Shown: positions 48,875 through 58,132 of the stretch, piece after piece
Numbering within the stretch: the stretch's first letter is position 1
How the letters are laid out: every line of letters starts with the position of its first letter
Source: Neobacillus cucumis
Lineage (GTDB): Bacteria > Bacillota > Bacilli > Bacillales_B > DSM-18226
Length of the DNA: 64,000 nt
Assembly (NCBI RefSeq): GCF_023715505.1
Contig: NZ_JAMBOH010000007.1
Coordinates: 124,001-188,000, forward strand
Reading direction: 5' to 3'
Program-made: the position numbers and the translations under genes
Notes under the pieces: model-generated
Told to the model about the DNA's origin: nothing
What the model saw: only the letters and a program-made list of their open reading frames with translations
Databases searched by the model: none

Positions 48875-49984
48875 ATGAAACTTGAAGCAGATGTTTGCAT
48901 TGTCGGTGGGGGTCCGGGCGGCGCATTATTAGGGTATTTGCTTGCGAAAAAAGATATATCCACCATCGTTCTCGAACGTCACACAGGGATCGACAAAGAA
49001 TTTCGTGGTGAACATCTCAATCAGGATGGTGAACGAGTTTTAAAAAAATATAATCTGTATAATAAAGTACAAGACGCAGGTCTGCTTTTAATGGAACGCA
49101 TTGAATACTGGCAGCATGGACATGTAATAAAAACTGTTACACCGGCAGCTGAAGAAGAGCATGTCGGTATCCATGTCCCGCAGAGGAATCTGTTAAGTGT
49201 ATTAATTCGCGAGTCAAAAACCTATCAGAATTACAAGCTTTTGATGGGGACAAAAGTGACTGAATTAAGCTTTAATAATAATGGGGATGTAACAGGTCTT
49301 AAAGCAACAAAGGGCGGCCAAGAAGTAACTATTAAAAGTAAAATCGTCGTTGGAGCTGATGGCCGTTTTTCAACAGTTAGAAGACTAGCGGAAATCCCCT
49401 TTTCGACCATTAGACATGGGTACGACTTACTTTGGGCAAAAATCCCAAGCCCAGAAGGATGGGAACCGACCATTAAAAATGCACTAATCGGCGGCAAGCA
49501 GCTAGCACTATTTACCCAGCAGGGCGGATTTATTCAGATTGGCTGGAATATTGAAGAGGATTCATACCCTGTATTGAAAAAGCAATCATTTGCACCATTT
49601 ATTGAGCAAGTGATTGAGGCTTTTCCAGAGCTGACAGAAACTGTTCATCAGCACATTCAATCATGGAACGATTTTATCTTATTAAAAGTTCAAAGCAGTC
49701 AATCACCTGTATGGGCGAAGGACGGGGTAGTTATTATGGGGGATGCCGCTCATACGATGAGCCCTACAGGTGCCTTTGGGATTAATTGCGCTCTATTAGA
49801 CGCTGATGCGCTAGCTGATATTATTGAGGAAGCACTGGACAAAAATGATCAGAGTGCTGCACAATTAAGAAAATTAGAAGACGCTAGGCGGGCTGATGCT
49901 GAGAAATTACAGATTCAGCAATTGATAAAAGAACAAACCTATCAAGATAATTTTAAAATTCCTGCACTGCCAACAGGCGTTTAG
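48875..49984 (+). CDS. FAD-dependent monooxygenase (PHBH/UbiH-like)
   Basis: 369 residues of the class A flavoprotein hydroxylases. The FAD motif is DVCIVGGGPGGALLGYLLAK; a DG motif lies in VVGADGRFSTVRR; the GD motif is VVIMGDAAHTMSPTGAFGIN. It uses NAD(P)H and oxygen to hydroxylate an aromatic or heteroaromatic substrate in the cytoplasm. Start follows AAGGTGG. It is the first of three genes with GTP cyclohydrolase II and RibD, which suggests it hydroxylates a pyrimidine or pteridine derived from GTP (inference). Geranylgeranyl-reductase-like members of the fold are an alternative. Confidence 0.82.
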   Translation: MKLEADVCIVGGGPGGALLGYLLAKKDISTIVLERHTGIDKEFRGEHLNQDGERVLKKYNLYNKVQDAGLLLMERIEYWQHGHVIKTVTPAAEEEHVGIHVPQRNLLSVLIRESKTYQNYKLLMGTKVTELSFNNNGDVTGLKATKGGQEVTIKSKIVVGADGRFSTVRRLAEIPFSTIRHGYDLLWAKIPSPEGWEPTIKNALIGGKQLALFTQQGGFIQIGWNIEEDSYPVLKKQSFAPFIEQVIEAFPELTETVHQHIQSWNDFILLKVQSSQSPVWAKDGVVIMGDAAHTMSPTGAFGINCALLDADALADIIEEALDKNDQSAAQLRKLEDARRADAEKLQIQQLIKEQTYQDNFKIPALPTGV

Positions 49985-50018
49985 AAACCAATAAAAACAT
50001 GGGATTGGGGAAATGATC

Positions 50019-50750
50019 ATGGAACAAGTTCAATTAAAGGCGGATGTCCTTTCATTATTAGAGGATAAAATAAAATTGATTAAAAAAGGCGATGAGGCCA
50101 TCTATCTGGTCGGTCCAATTAAGCTGCCAGTTAATTTATACGGGGAAACGATTGAATTTAAATGGTACAGCTGGTTGAAAACCGAGTATGTTACAGAAGA
50201 TTTCCAACAAGTCATCCAGCACTTATCTTCTGCTAAATTAGCGGAATTTCAACAATCAAGTGTCCTTGTTTACGGAGATTTTGAATACGGAGATGATGCC
50301 TTGATACGGATGCACTCCATCTGCCACACTGGCGATATCTTTGGCAGCAAGCGCTGCGATTGCGGCTTCCAGCTTAGACAGTCGATGAAAATGATTATCG
50401 AGCATGGTACAGGGGCCTTATTCTACCTCGCTAATCACGAAGGCAGAGGAATTGGTTTATTTAGCAAGGCGATGGCCTACATTCTTCAAGAAAATGGATA
50501 TGATACAGTTGAGGCGAATGAAGGGTTAGGTTTTGCTGATGATACTAGAAACTATGATGACGCAATTGAGGTATTAAAGGCACTACGCTCAAAGCCAGTT
50601 ACACTGATAACCAACAATCCGAAAAAACTGAAAGCCTTGAAAAATGCCGGTGCCCCACTTTCAGGCAGAACTCCTTTATGGGGCGACGTTTCTGAGTACA
50701 ACGAGAAATATTTAAAGACAAAAGTTAATAAATCTGGACATTTAGAGTAG
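50019..50750 (+). CDS. GTP cyclohydrolase II (RibA-type, stand-alone)
   Basis: 243 residues. Zinc cysteines Cys102, Cys113 and Cys115 lie in ICHTGDIFGSKRCDCGFQL; the catalytic segment is LFYLANHEGRGIGL, one residue longer than the usual YLRQEGRGIGL; TNNPKK lies near the end. It opens GTP to the diaminopyrimidine that begins riboflavin synthesis. There is no RibB domain, unlike Bacillus RibBA, and about 80 extra residues precede the core. The second ATG was chosen because GGGG sits eight bases upstream. Not part of a normal rib operon. Confidence 0.85.
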   Translation: MEQVQLKADVLSLLEDKIKLIKKGDEAIYLVGPIKLPVNLYGETIEFKWYSWLKTEYVTEDFQQVIQHLSSAKLAEFQQSSVLVYGDFEYGDDALIRMHSICHTGDIFGSKRCDCGFQLRQSMKMIIEHGTGALFYLANHEGRGIGLFSKAMAYILQENGYDTVEANEGLGFADDTRNYDDAIEVLKALRSKPVTLITNNPKKLKALKNAGAPLSGRTPLWGDVSEYNEKYLKTKVNKSGHLE

Positions 50751-50811
50751 CTGGATAAAGCTTGAGAAACAGGATGGTATGAATACCGTCCTAGTAGGAG
50801 GATATAGGTTT

Positions 50812-51897
50812 ATGAATGATGAATTTTATATGCAATTGGCATTAAAAAATGCCCAAGCCATGAAAGGTCAGACTGACCCGAATCCGCTAGTTGGCGCAGT
50901 GATTGTGAATGGCAACCGTATTCTAGGGGTCGGGGCTCATATGAAAGCCGGCGAGCCGCATGCTGAAATCCATGCTCTTCGAATGGCAGGGGATCATGCC
51001 AAGGGAGCGACCATCTATGTAACACTTGAGCCTTGTTCCCACCATGGCAGAACAGGCCCTTGTGCGGTTGCACTTGTCGAGGCCGGAGTTAAAAAAGTGG
51101 TCATCGCGACGTTAGATCCAAATCCTGTTGTCGCAGGAAACGGTGTGAAAATCCTTAAAGATGCAGGAATTGAAGTCGTGATTGGGGTTCGTGAGGAAGA
51201 ATCCCGCCAAATGAATGAAGTATTTAATAAATTCATCGTCGAGAAGAAACCATTTGTCACCTTAAAAGCAGCCACCACTCTCGATGGCAAAACCGCTACC
51301 TATACAGCTAACAGCAAGTGGATTACCGCTCCTGATGCACGCCGCGATGTACATCAGTTAAGAAGTGAAAATATGGCGATCCTTGTCGGGGTCAATACAG
51401 TGGTTGAAGACAATCCTGAACTAACCTCAAGAATTCCTAATGGACGGAACCCAATTCGGGTGATATTAGATTCAAAGCTCAGAATTCCTTTGTATGCTAA
51501 GGTGGTAACCGATCAGCAGGCAGATACTTGGGTTTTTACTAGTGAAAATTACGACAAAGAGAAACGAAACCAGTTAGAAGAACAAGGCATCTCCGTCTTT
51601 GTAACCAGCGGCTCAAGCCAAGTTGATCCGGAAGATGTGATGAAGACCCTCGGGGAAAAGCTTGTGTCTTCCGTGTTAATTGAAGCTGGTGGAACCATTA
51701 ATGCTGCTCTTTTTGAAAAACAATTAATTGATAAAGTTGTCCTATACGTGGCTCCTAAGCTAGTCGGAGGACAGTCCGCCCCTACCTTCTTAGAAGGAAT
51801 AGGTATTGCGGAGATGGGCAATGCTGTTGAGTTAGCCAATCTAAACGTTTCACCAATTGGGCGAGACTTTAAATTTACAGGATATCCGATATATTAA
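50812..51897 (+). CDS. ribD: RibD-type bifunctional deaminase/reductase
   Basis: 361 residues. Deaminase domain 1-145 with zinc ligands His50 and Glu52 (PHAEIHAL) and Cys75/Cys84 (PCSHHGRTGPC). Reductase domain 150-361 with TLDGKTATYTANSKWIT and LIEAGGTINAALF. It makes 5-amino-6-ribitylaminouracil phosphate from the RibA product. The start was set at the ATG downstream of AGGAGG. No ribE or ribH follows; a terminator comes at once. It is probably a second, pathway-specific copy. Confidence 0.88.
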   Translation: MNDEFYMQLALKNAQAMKGQTDPNPLVGAVIVNGNRILGVGAHMKAGEPHAEIHALRMAGDHAKGATIYVTLEPCSHHGRTGPCAVALVEAGVKKVVIATLDPNPVVAGNGVKILKDAGIEVVIGVREEESRQMNEVFNKFIVEKKPFVTLKAATTLDGKTATYTANSKWITAPDARRDVHQLRSENMAILVGVNTVVEDNPELTSRIPNGRNPIRVILDSKLRIPLYAKVVTDQQADTWVFTSENYDKEKRNQLEEQGISVFVTSGSSQVDPEDVMKTLGEKLVSSVLIEAGGTINAALFEKQLIDKVVLYVAPKLVGGQSAPTFLEGIGIAEMGNAVELANLNVSPIGRDFKFTGYPIY

Positions 51898-51930
51898 AAA
51901 TGGACGGTGCTTGTCACCATCCATTTTTTT
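51896..51930 (+). terminator. Terminator of the flavin-precursor cassette
   Basis: Stem AATGGACGGTG / CACCATCCATT (one mismatch) with loop CTTGT, then TTTTT. Confidence 0.8.
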
Positions 51931-51947
51931 CTGAAAGAGGGGTTTAC

Positions 51948-52520
51948 ATGAGATTTGGTTTTGATATTGATGATACACTGATTAATCTAAGAGAACATGC
52001 TTTCCACATTTATAATAAAAAGTTAGGCCAGGAAATCGGACTCGAGGTTTTCAATGCGTTAAAAAAGGTCGAGATTCATGAACCATTTGGGATGACAGCA
52101 GAAGAAGGCTCACAGATGTGGAAAAGTTCATTAGAAGAAGTCTACTACACCAATTGTCCAGCCTTTCCAGGTGCTCTGGAACTGCTTCAGGAGCTTGATA
52201 GGCAAGGCCATGAAATTTTTTATATAACCGCGCGTTTTAAGGAGCATGGCGAGAGGACGAAAAAGTGGCTGCTAGAACATGGCTTCCCTGTTCATGATGA
52301 AAGGTTCTTCTGGGGAATGAAAGATCACGAAAAAGTGAACATTATTAAGCAATTACATTTGGATTTTTACTTTGATGATAAACCTGAAATTTTAAAGACT
52401 TTATCTGAAGAAGCTGTAAAAGTCTATCTGAAGGATCAATCTTATAACCAGGACGTAAATATGCCAAGGATTGTAAATTGGCCGGAGTATCAGGCATTTA
52501 TAAAGCAGTTAGAGAAGTAA
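51948..52520 (+). CDS. HAD-superfamily 5-prime-nucleotidase-like phosphatase (YqfW type)
   Basis: 190 residues. HAD motif I is FDIDDTL (Asp6, Asp8), motif II ITARFKEHG, and motif IV region DFYFDDKPEIL. It would remove phosphate from nucleotides or small phosphates. It starts 18 bases after the cassette terminator, after AGAGGGG. A phosphatase is required after RibD in riboflavin-type routes, so it may serve the same pathway (inference), though such genes are also common on their own. Confidence 0.78.
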   Translation: MRFGFDIDDTLINLREHAFHIYNKKLGQEIGLEVFNALKKVEIHEPFGMTAEEGSQMWKSSLEEVYYTNCPAFPGALELLQELDRQGHEIFYITARFKEHGERTKKWLLEHGFPVHDERFFWGMKDHEKVNIIKQLHLDFYFDDKPEILKTLSEEAVKVYLKDQSYNQDVNMPRIVNWPEYQAFIKQLEK

Positions 52521-52627
52521 AACATGATGCCTGAACCGGTATCCACACCGGCAAAGAACCTTTAGCTCCATCACAAACCATTATGATATACTAGAAAAGG
52601 TTTGTTTTTCTGAAAGGAGTCTATTTA

Positions 52628-53833
52628 GTGGAGTTACAACATGAATCAACGGCACGCACGAAATCGACATATATTTTTTTATTAATTACTGGAATTGTAC
52701 TTGTGGCGTTTAATCTGCGTCCTGCCATTACATCGGTAGGTCCTTTAGTGGGAATGATTCAAGAAGATGTAGGACTTGCCCATTGGAGCGCAGGTTTACT
52801 AATGAGCTTCCCATTACTTGTATTTGCGGTGATGTCCCCCATTGTTCCAAGGATAGCTAATCGCTTATCAAATGAGATGACGTTATTAGTTGGTCTGATT
52901 GCACTTGTTATTGGTATAGCAATTCGGTCCATCCCCATAACTTTCTTCCTTTTCACTGGGACTCTTTTAATTGGAGTGGGCATTGCCGTCGGAAATGTGC
53001 TGCTGCCCGCGGTAGTAAAAGATAAATTCCCCGATAAGTTCGGTCTCATGACAAGTGTTTATTCTACTTCAATGGGATTGGTTGCATCATTAGCATCGGG
53101 ATTGAGTGTTCCTCTTGCCAAAGATATGAATCTTGGGTGGCAAGGAGCCCTTATCGTATGGGGAATACCGGCTGTAATAGCGATATTGTTGTGGATTTAT
53201 CTGCTTAGGTTTAATCAGGGGGCGGAGCATGCAGGAATCAAAAAGGCTGCATCAAGCTCTAAGGAAATGTGGCTCTCACCTCTTGCATGGCAAATCGCTA
53301 TATTTATGGGCTTTCAATCGTTTTTATTTTACGTGACGATTTCATGGTTACCTGAAATCTTACAGAGTCATGGGCTAAGTATAGGAACCGCTGGCTGGCT
53401 GCTGTCCATTACTCAACTATCAGGGATTCCCGCAAGTTTCTTCATCCCCGTCATTGCAGGACGGTACCGTTCTCAGTTATGGATCGCTTTCATTTTAGGG
53501 ATATTGTCTATTATTGGTTATGTAGGATTATTGTTGGGTTCATCCTATCCCGTCTTAATCATAAGTATTATCTTTGTTGGGGTTGCATTGGGCGGTAATT
53601 TCCCGTTGGCGCTTAGCTATATTGGTCTTCGCTCGCGGAACGCTCAGCGCGCTGTAGAATTATCCGGTATGACTCAATCAACTGGGTATATTCTTGCCGC
53701 CATCGGCCCTTTGCTTATAGGCTACTTGTATGATCTGACCCATTTGTGGACGATTCCACTTATTGCTCTAACAGTCGTTTCTGTCGTTCTTACCGTATTT
53801 GGTATGTTGTCAGGACGGAATCGGTTTGTATAA
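52628..53833 (+). CDS. MFS transporter, CynX/NimT type (YycB-like)
   Basis: 401 residues, about 12 helices. Segment LVAFNLRPAITSVGPLVGMI is characteristic of the cyanate/nitroimidazole (CynX/NimT) group; SWLPEILQSHGLS lies in the second half. The start is GTG after AAAGGAG. It could export or import a small anion or heterocycle. It follows the phosphatase gene by about 107 bases and ends in its own terminator. Whether it exports the flavin-cassette product is unknown. Confidence 0.82.
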   Translation: MELQHESTARTKSTYIFLLITGIVLVAFNLRPAITSVGPLVGMIQEDVGLAHWSAGLLMSFPLLVFAVMSPIVPRIANRLSNEMTLLVGLIALVIGIAIRSIPITFFLFTGTLLIGVGIAVGNVLLPAVVKDKFPDKFGLMTSVYSTSMGLVASLASGLSVPLAKDMNLGWQGALIVWGIPAVIAILLWIYLLRFNQGAEHAGIKKAASSSKEMWLSPLAWQIAIFMGFQSFLFYVTISWLPEILQSHGLSIGTAGWLLSITQLSGIPASFFIPVIAGRYRSQLWIAFILGILSIIGYVGLLLGSSYPVLIISIIFVGVALGGNFPLALSYIGLRSRNAQRAVELSGMTQSTGYILAAIGPLLIGYLYDLTHLWTIPLIALTVVSVVLTVFGMLSGRNRFV

Positions 53834-53903
53834 TAAGCCAACCGTCTTCCTATCGTAAAAATTTAGGTTTCATTAATATTTGGAATAAGAAACAATTGAA
53901 AAA

Positions 53904-53929
53904 GGCATCGCATTTTTGCGGTGCTTTTT
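53904..53929 (+). terminator. Terminator of the CynX/NimT-type MFS gene
   Basis: GGCATCGCA / TGCGGTGC stem with G-U pairs, then TTTTT. Confidence 0.7.
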
Positions 53930-54022
53930 GTATTGGTGAAAAAGGTCGCCTATTATCTGAGTTATTCAATATAATGACAGTATTTAATTTAGATAGAGAA
54001 CCTGTTCAGTGAAATAGTCAGA

Positions 54023-54230
54023 CTTATTGACGACTGTAATTCAAAAAAGTGAGGCCGCAGGGTCGACAATGGCCCTTATTGACGACCGTAATTCAAAAAA
54101 ATGAGGCCGCAGGGTCGACAATAGCCCTTATTGACGACCGTAATTCAAAAAAATAAGGTAGCAAGGTCGACAATAGCCCTTATTGACGACCCTAATTCAA
54201 AAATATGAGATGGCACGGTAGACAATAAAC
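54023..54230. repeat. Four tandem 52-bp repeats with internal inverted repeats
   Basis: Copies begin at 54023, 54075, 54127 and 54179. Each has TTATTGACGACC near its start and GGTCGACAATA near its end, nearly inverse complements, so each unit can fold into a hairpin. The last copy is the most diverged. No spacers and no coding frame. The rest of 53930-54383 shows nothing else. Confidence 0.8.
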
Positions 54231-54383
54231 AATAACTATTTCACATTTTTTTCGTCGACATATTTACCGGTGCCCCATACTCTTACTGCTGGCTCTTTTA
54301 AATTTAATTAAACGTTTGATTAATTTTTCTAACCCAAATGTACCATGGGATCCAAGGATTAAATGTTTGATTAGTTTGTTCAG

Positions 54384-54415
54384 TATAAAAAAACCTTGCC
54401 ATATCAGCAAGGTTT
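54384..54415 (-). terminator. Terminator of the alpha-galactoside operon
   Basis: Perfect 9-bp stem AAACCTTGC / GCAAGGTTT with a seven-base loop, then seven T on the minus strand. Confidence 0.75.
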
Positions 54416-54426
54416 CCCTATGTTTC

Positions 54427-54510
54427 TTAAATATGTGCCTTATCATCAATTTTAACGCTAGTACTATGCTCTATTTTTAAACCCAAAATGATGATCGCAA
54501 ATTCAAACAT
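54427..54510 (-). CDS. Possible 27-residue small protein after the GH4 alpha-galactosidase gene
   Basis: A short frame beginning MFEFAIIILGLKIEHSTS, preceded by GGGAGG at a good distance (five bases), 18 bases after the alpha-galactosidase stop and before the operon terminator. The first 11 residues are hydrophobic. No family is recognised. The strong ribosome site is the main support; it may be a small peptide or chance. Confidence 0.35.
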   Translation of the reverse strand: MFEFAIIILGLKIEHSTSVKIDDKAHI

Positions 54511-54528
54511 AAAATCCTCCCAGCCACT

Positions 54529-55857
54529 TTAAACCGTTAGGGCTGCATCTTCACCTTTTTTGAATTCGGGAAGCCATTCCCCATGTGCCTCAATTAAATC
54601 ATCGCATAGCGAAACAATATCATCGAGCGATAATTCTGCTGCCGTATGTGGGTCTAACATAGCGGCTTGATAAATATATTCGCGCTTCCGTGTAATCGCC
54701 GCCTCAATGGTTAACAGCTGCGTATTAATATTCGTACGATTTAAGGCAGCAAGCTGCTCCGGAAGATCCCCTACATAGGTTGGAGTGATGCCGCTTCGGT
54801 CGGCAATACACGGAACTTCCACACAGGCTTTTTCAGGAAGATTGCTAATTAATCTGCCCGTATTCAGAACATTGCCGCCGAATTTAAATGGAATGTTAGT
54901 CTCAATAGCTTCAATAATTCTGGAACCATATTCTTTAGAGCGGACATGATCTAATGCCTTGTTGTTAACTAAATCCTCTCTCATCGTTTCCCACCGTTGG
55001 ATTTGTTCTTCACAGCGGCGCGGATATTCATCAAGCGGTATATTAAATCTTTCAATTAACTCCGGATATCTGGATTTAATAAAGTAAGGATGATACTCAG
55101 CATTATGTTCAGAGGATTCCGTTACATAGTAGCCAAACTTATCCATCAATTCAAACCGCACCATATCATGATGTTTCGTTTTTTGCTTTTCTCTTGCCCT
55201 TCTCTTAATCTCGGGATAAAGGTCTTCCCCATTTCTTTTCACTTCCAGCAGCCAAGCCATATGGTTGATGCCGGCAATCTTTTCTTGAATCCCTTCAGGA
55301 TCCATTTCAAGCGACTTAAATAAATCTTTTGTACACACTTGAACACTATGACACAAGCCGACAGTTTTTATAGACGTAAAACGATTCATCACACCTGTTA
55401 AAACGGCCATCGGATTCGTGTAGTTTAAGAAAAGAGCATCGGGGCATACCTCTTCCATGTCCTTTGCAAAATCAAGCATCACTGGGATCGTTCTAAGATT
55501 ACGGAAAATACCGCCAATACCGACCGTATCCGCTATCGTCTGGCGAAGCCCATATTTCTTAGGAATTTCAAAATCGATGACGGTACTTGGACGATAACCG
55601 CCGACTTGAATGGCATTAATGACGTATTTTGCCCCCCTTAAGGCATCCTTACGATTTAGATAAGCCTTAATCTCAATATTTTTATTTAAACTTTCCTTTA
55701 AATTTTGGAGCATATTCTCAGAATCTCTTAATCTTTGTTCGTCGATATCAAAAAGGGCAAACTCAAATCCTTCTAACGCAGGAACAAGCATGCAGTCCCC
55801 AAGAACATTTTTTGCAAATACCGTACTTCCCGCACCTAAAAATGTAATTTTTGACAT
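54529..55857 (-). CDS. melA: Alpha-galactosidase, glycoside hydrolase family 4
   Basis: 442 residues, NAD- and Mn-dependent GH4. Nucleotide fold ITFLGAGSTVF; ligand region LFLNYTNPMA; metal ligands Cys169 (VGLCHSVQ) and His199 (GINHMAW). It hydrolyses melibiose and related alpha-galactosides by a redox-assisted elimination mechanism inside the cell. It is the last enzyme gene of the operon, 37 bases after the GH36 alpha-galactosidase, so two mechanistically different enzymes are made together. Start follows AGGGAGG. Confidence 0.9.
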   Translation of the reverse strand: MSKITFLGAGSTVFAKNVLGDCMLVPALEGFEFALFDIDEQRLRDSENMLQNLKESLNKNIEIKAYLNRKDALRGAKYVINAIQVGGYRPSTVIDFEIPKKYGLRQTIADTVGIGGIFRNLRTIPVMLDFAKDMEEVCPDALFLNYTNPMAVLTGVMNRFTSIKTVGLCHSVQVCTKDLFKSLEMDPEGIQEKIAGINHMAWLLEVKRNGEDLYPEIKRRAREKQKTKHHDMVRFELMDKFGYYVTESSEHNAEYHPYFIKSRYPELIERFNIPLDEYPRRCEEQIQRWETMREDLVNNKALDHVRSKEYGSRIIEAIETNIPFKFGGNVLNTGRLISNLPEKACVEVPCIADRSGITPTYVGDLPEQLAALNRTNINTQLLTIEAAITRKREYIYQAAMLDPHTAAELSLDDIVSLCDDLIEAHGEWLPEFKKGEDAALTV

Positions 55858-55894
55858 GTTATTTCCTCCCTATCTTCTGTAATTTACTATTTTA

Positions 55895-58111
55895 TTAGGA
55901 TAAGCTTGTCAGTATGAAAATCTGCGAAGTATAGTCCCCCCATTGCAGGGACCCAGAAACAGCTTGATCCAGCTGAATACCAGCATTCATCAGTTCATCC
56001 CCATAAAAAGAGCCATGTAATCCTTCAATTTTATATTCCACATCATCACGAAGGCCTTTTAATAGGAGTCGTTCATAGCCTGAATTTGGTTTTCCGAGCA
56101 CCTGATAACGCCCGGCGATGGCTTCCTTCTGATCCTCAGACACAACCATCCAGCTCGTCACATTGCCATCTTTTTCGGATGGACTAAGCAGGCGGTAAAA
56201 GGTGCCTGTCTGTAGCAGTTTACGGTTTTCCTTGTAAAAGTTGATTTGCTCTCTTACTTTCATTTGTTCTTCCTCTGACATTTTCGTTACATCCAGTTCA
56301 TAGCCAAATGCACCAAAATAAGCAACATTCGCTCTTGTTTCAAGGCTTGTCACTCTGCCAACCTGGTGGTTTGGTACCGCAGATACATGGGCCCCCATCG
56401 AACTTAATGGATATACAAAGGAAGTACCGTACTGAATTTTCAAGCGCTCAACGGCATCGGTATCATCACTCGTCCAAGCCTGTGGAGCATAATAAAGAAG
56501 TCCCGGATCAAAGCGGCAGCCTCCGCTCGCACATGATTCAAAAAGGACATCAGGAAATTCAGTAGTCAGTCTTTCATATAAATCATAAACACCTAAAATA
56601 TAACGGTGCGCCACTTCCCGCTGCCGATCAGCAGGAAGCACTGCTGATCCGATTTCCGTCATATACCGGTTCATATCCCATTTCACATAAGATATCGGAG
56701 CTTCACCCAAGACCTTTGCCATCATTCCATATATGTAATCCACGACATCCTTCCGGGAAAAGTCGAGAACATATTGGTTTCTTCCGTGCGACTGCCGTCT
56801 ATTTGGCACGTGAAGAATCCAGTCTGGATGATTGCTGTACAACTCACTAATTTTCGACACCATTTCGGGTTCAAACCACAATCCAAACTGTAAGCCTAAT
56901 TCATTGATTTTTTCCGCAAGGCCAGTGATTCCATTTGGAAGTTTTCGTTTATCAACAAACCAATCTCCAAGGGAGGTGGTGTCATCATCACGCTTACCAA
57001 ACCAACCATCATCTAATACAAATAATTCAATCCCTAATTCTTTAGAGGCTTCCGCCATTTCTAGAATTTTCTGCTCATTGAAATCAAAATACGTACCTTC
57101 CCAGTTATTGATTAATACCGGTCTTTCCTGATCGCGCCATTTCCCCCTGGCAAGTCTGGACCTGTACAATGAATGATATGTTTGACTCATTCCATTTAAT
57201 CCACTATCTGAGTAAACCATGACGACCTCCGGTGTTTGAAAACTTTCACCGCTTCGAAGCAGCCAATTGAAATCAAATGGATGGATTCCCATCGTGATTC
57301 GGGAAACATCGTAATAATCCACTTCAACCTGGGCAAGGAAATTACCGCTATAGACCAGACTAAAACCATACACTTCCCCTTGATGTTCATTGGTATCAGG
57401 GCGCTTTAACGCAAGGAATGGATTTTGCTGGCCGCTGCTGGTTCCTCTTAAACTGGAGATGCTTTGAATTCCAGACTCTAGCTTTCTCGTTTTTACATGG
57501 CGCTCTCTTGCCCATGCACCAGATAATTGGACCATCTCAAAATCAGCATCAAAGAAATCCACGCTCGCACTCATGGCTCTTGTGAGATTTAAATTTTCTT
57601 TTCCATGGTTCACAAATTTCACACTGCGGGTGATGGCACTGAACTGTTCAAAAATGCTATAGTACAAAATTAATTCAGCATCAATTAGATCATCATACAA
57701 GGAGATTTCCAATGTTGCTGCTTCATTTTCCTGCTCTACATAGGTAGCTGGAAGTCCTTGGAGCTTTGGTTTACCAGAGTATATTTTATGATCATTATAG
57801 ACAAAATTGGTCACCCTGCTGCCATTCTCCTGCAAAACCTGAAAAGCAGGTTCACGAAAATCAGTCGTTCCATAAGCCGGATATTCCTGTTTTGAGGTAT
57901 CTAACGAAAAGGACAAATCCCCTTCGAACACACAAGCAACATTCGCCTTTGCCTCACTTGTATAAAGGTGAGAAAAGGAGTCTCTATGCCGAAGCTTTTT
58001 CCCGAAATATAAATGTCCTAGTTGGTTGTTTTTTAAAATATTGAAGATATAACTCATTTTTTCAGACTGAAGGTGAAATTCCTTTGAGTCTTCATTGTAG
58101 TAAATGGGCAT
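55895..58111 (-). CDS. Alpha-galactosidase, glycoside hydrolase family 36
   Basis: 738 residues, the usual size of Geobacillus AgaA/AgaB-type tetrameric enzymes. Nucleophile Asp479 in YVKWDMNRY; acid/base Asp549 in WTSDDTDAVER; other family segments are LFVLDDGWFGKRDDD and SCASGGCRFDPG. It acts on raffinose, stachyose and melibiose, and has no signal peptide, so it is cytoplasmic. Start follows GGAGGG. In an operon with a MalFG-type importer. Confidence 0.9.
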   Translation of the reverse strand: MPIYYNEDSKEFHLQSEKMSYIFNILKNNQLGHLYFGKKLRHRDSFSHLYTSEAKANVACVFEGDLSFSLDTSKQEYPAYGTTDFREPAFQVLQENGSRVTNFVYNDHKIYSGKPKLQGLPATYVEQENEAATLEISLYDDLIDAELILYYSIFEQFSAITRSVKFVNHGKENLNLTRAMSASVDFFDADFEMVQLSGAWARERHVKTRKLESGIQSISSLRGTSSGQQNPFLALKRPDTNEHQGEVYGFSLVYSGNFLAQVEVDYYDVSRITMGIHPFDFNWLLRSGESFQTPEVVMVYSDSGLNGMSQTYHSLYRSRLARGKWRDQERPVLINNWEGTYFDFNEQKILEMAEASKELGIELFVLDDGWFGKRDDDTTSLGDWFVDKRKLPNGITGLAEKINELGLQFGLWFEPEMVSKISELYSNHPDWILHVPNRRQSHGRNQYVLDFSRKDVVDYIYGMMAKVLGEAPISYVKWDMNRYMTEIGSAVLPADRQREVAHRYILGVYDLYERLTTEFPDVLFESCASGGCRFDPGLLYYAPQAWTSDDTDAVERLKIQYGTSFVYPLSSMGAHVSAVPNHQVGRVTSLETRANVAYFGAFGYELDVTKMSEEEQMKVREQINFYKENRKLLQTGTFYRLLSPSEKDGNVTSWMVVSEDQKEAIAGRYQVLGKPNSGYERLLLKGLRDDVEYKIEGLHGSFYGDELMNAGIQLDQAVSGSLQWGDYTSQIFILTSLS

Positions 58112-58132
58112 TTGTGTTATCCCTCCAAACTA

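Noticed and set aside
54023..54230. Regular repeats considered as a CRISPR array
   Set aside because: Units are contiguous at 52 bases with no unique spacers, and no cas gene is nearby.
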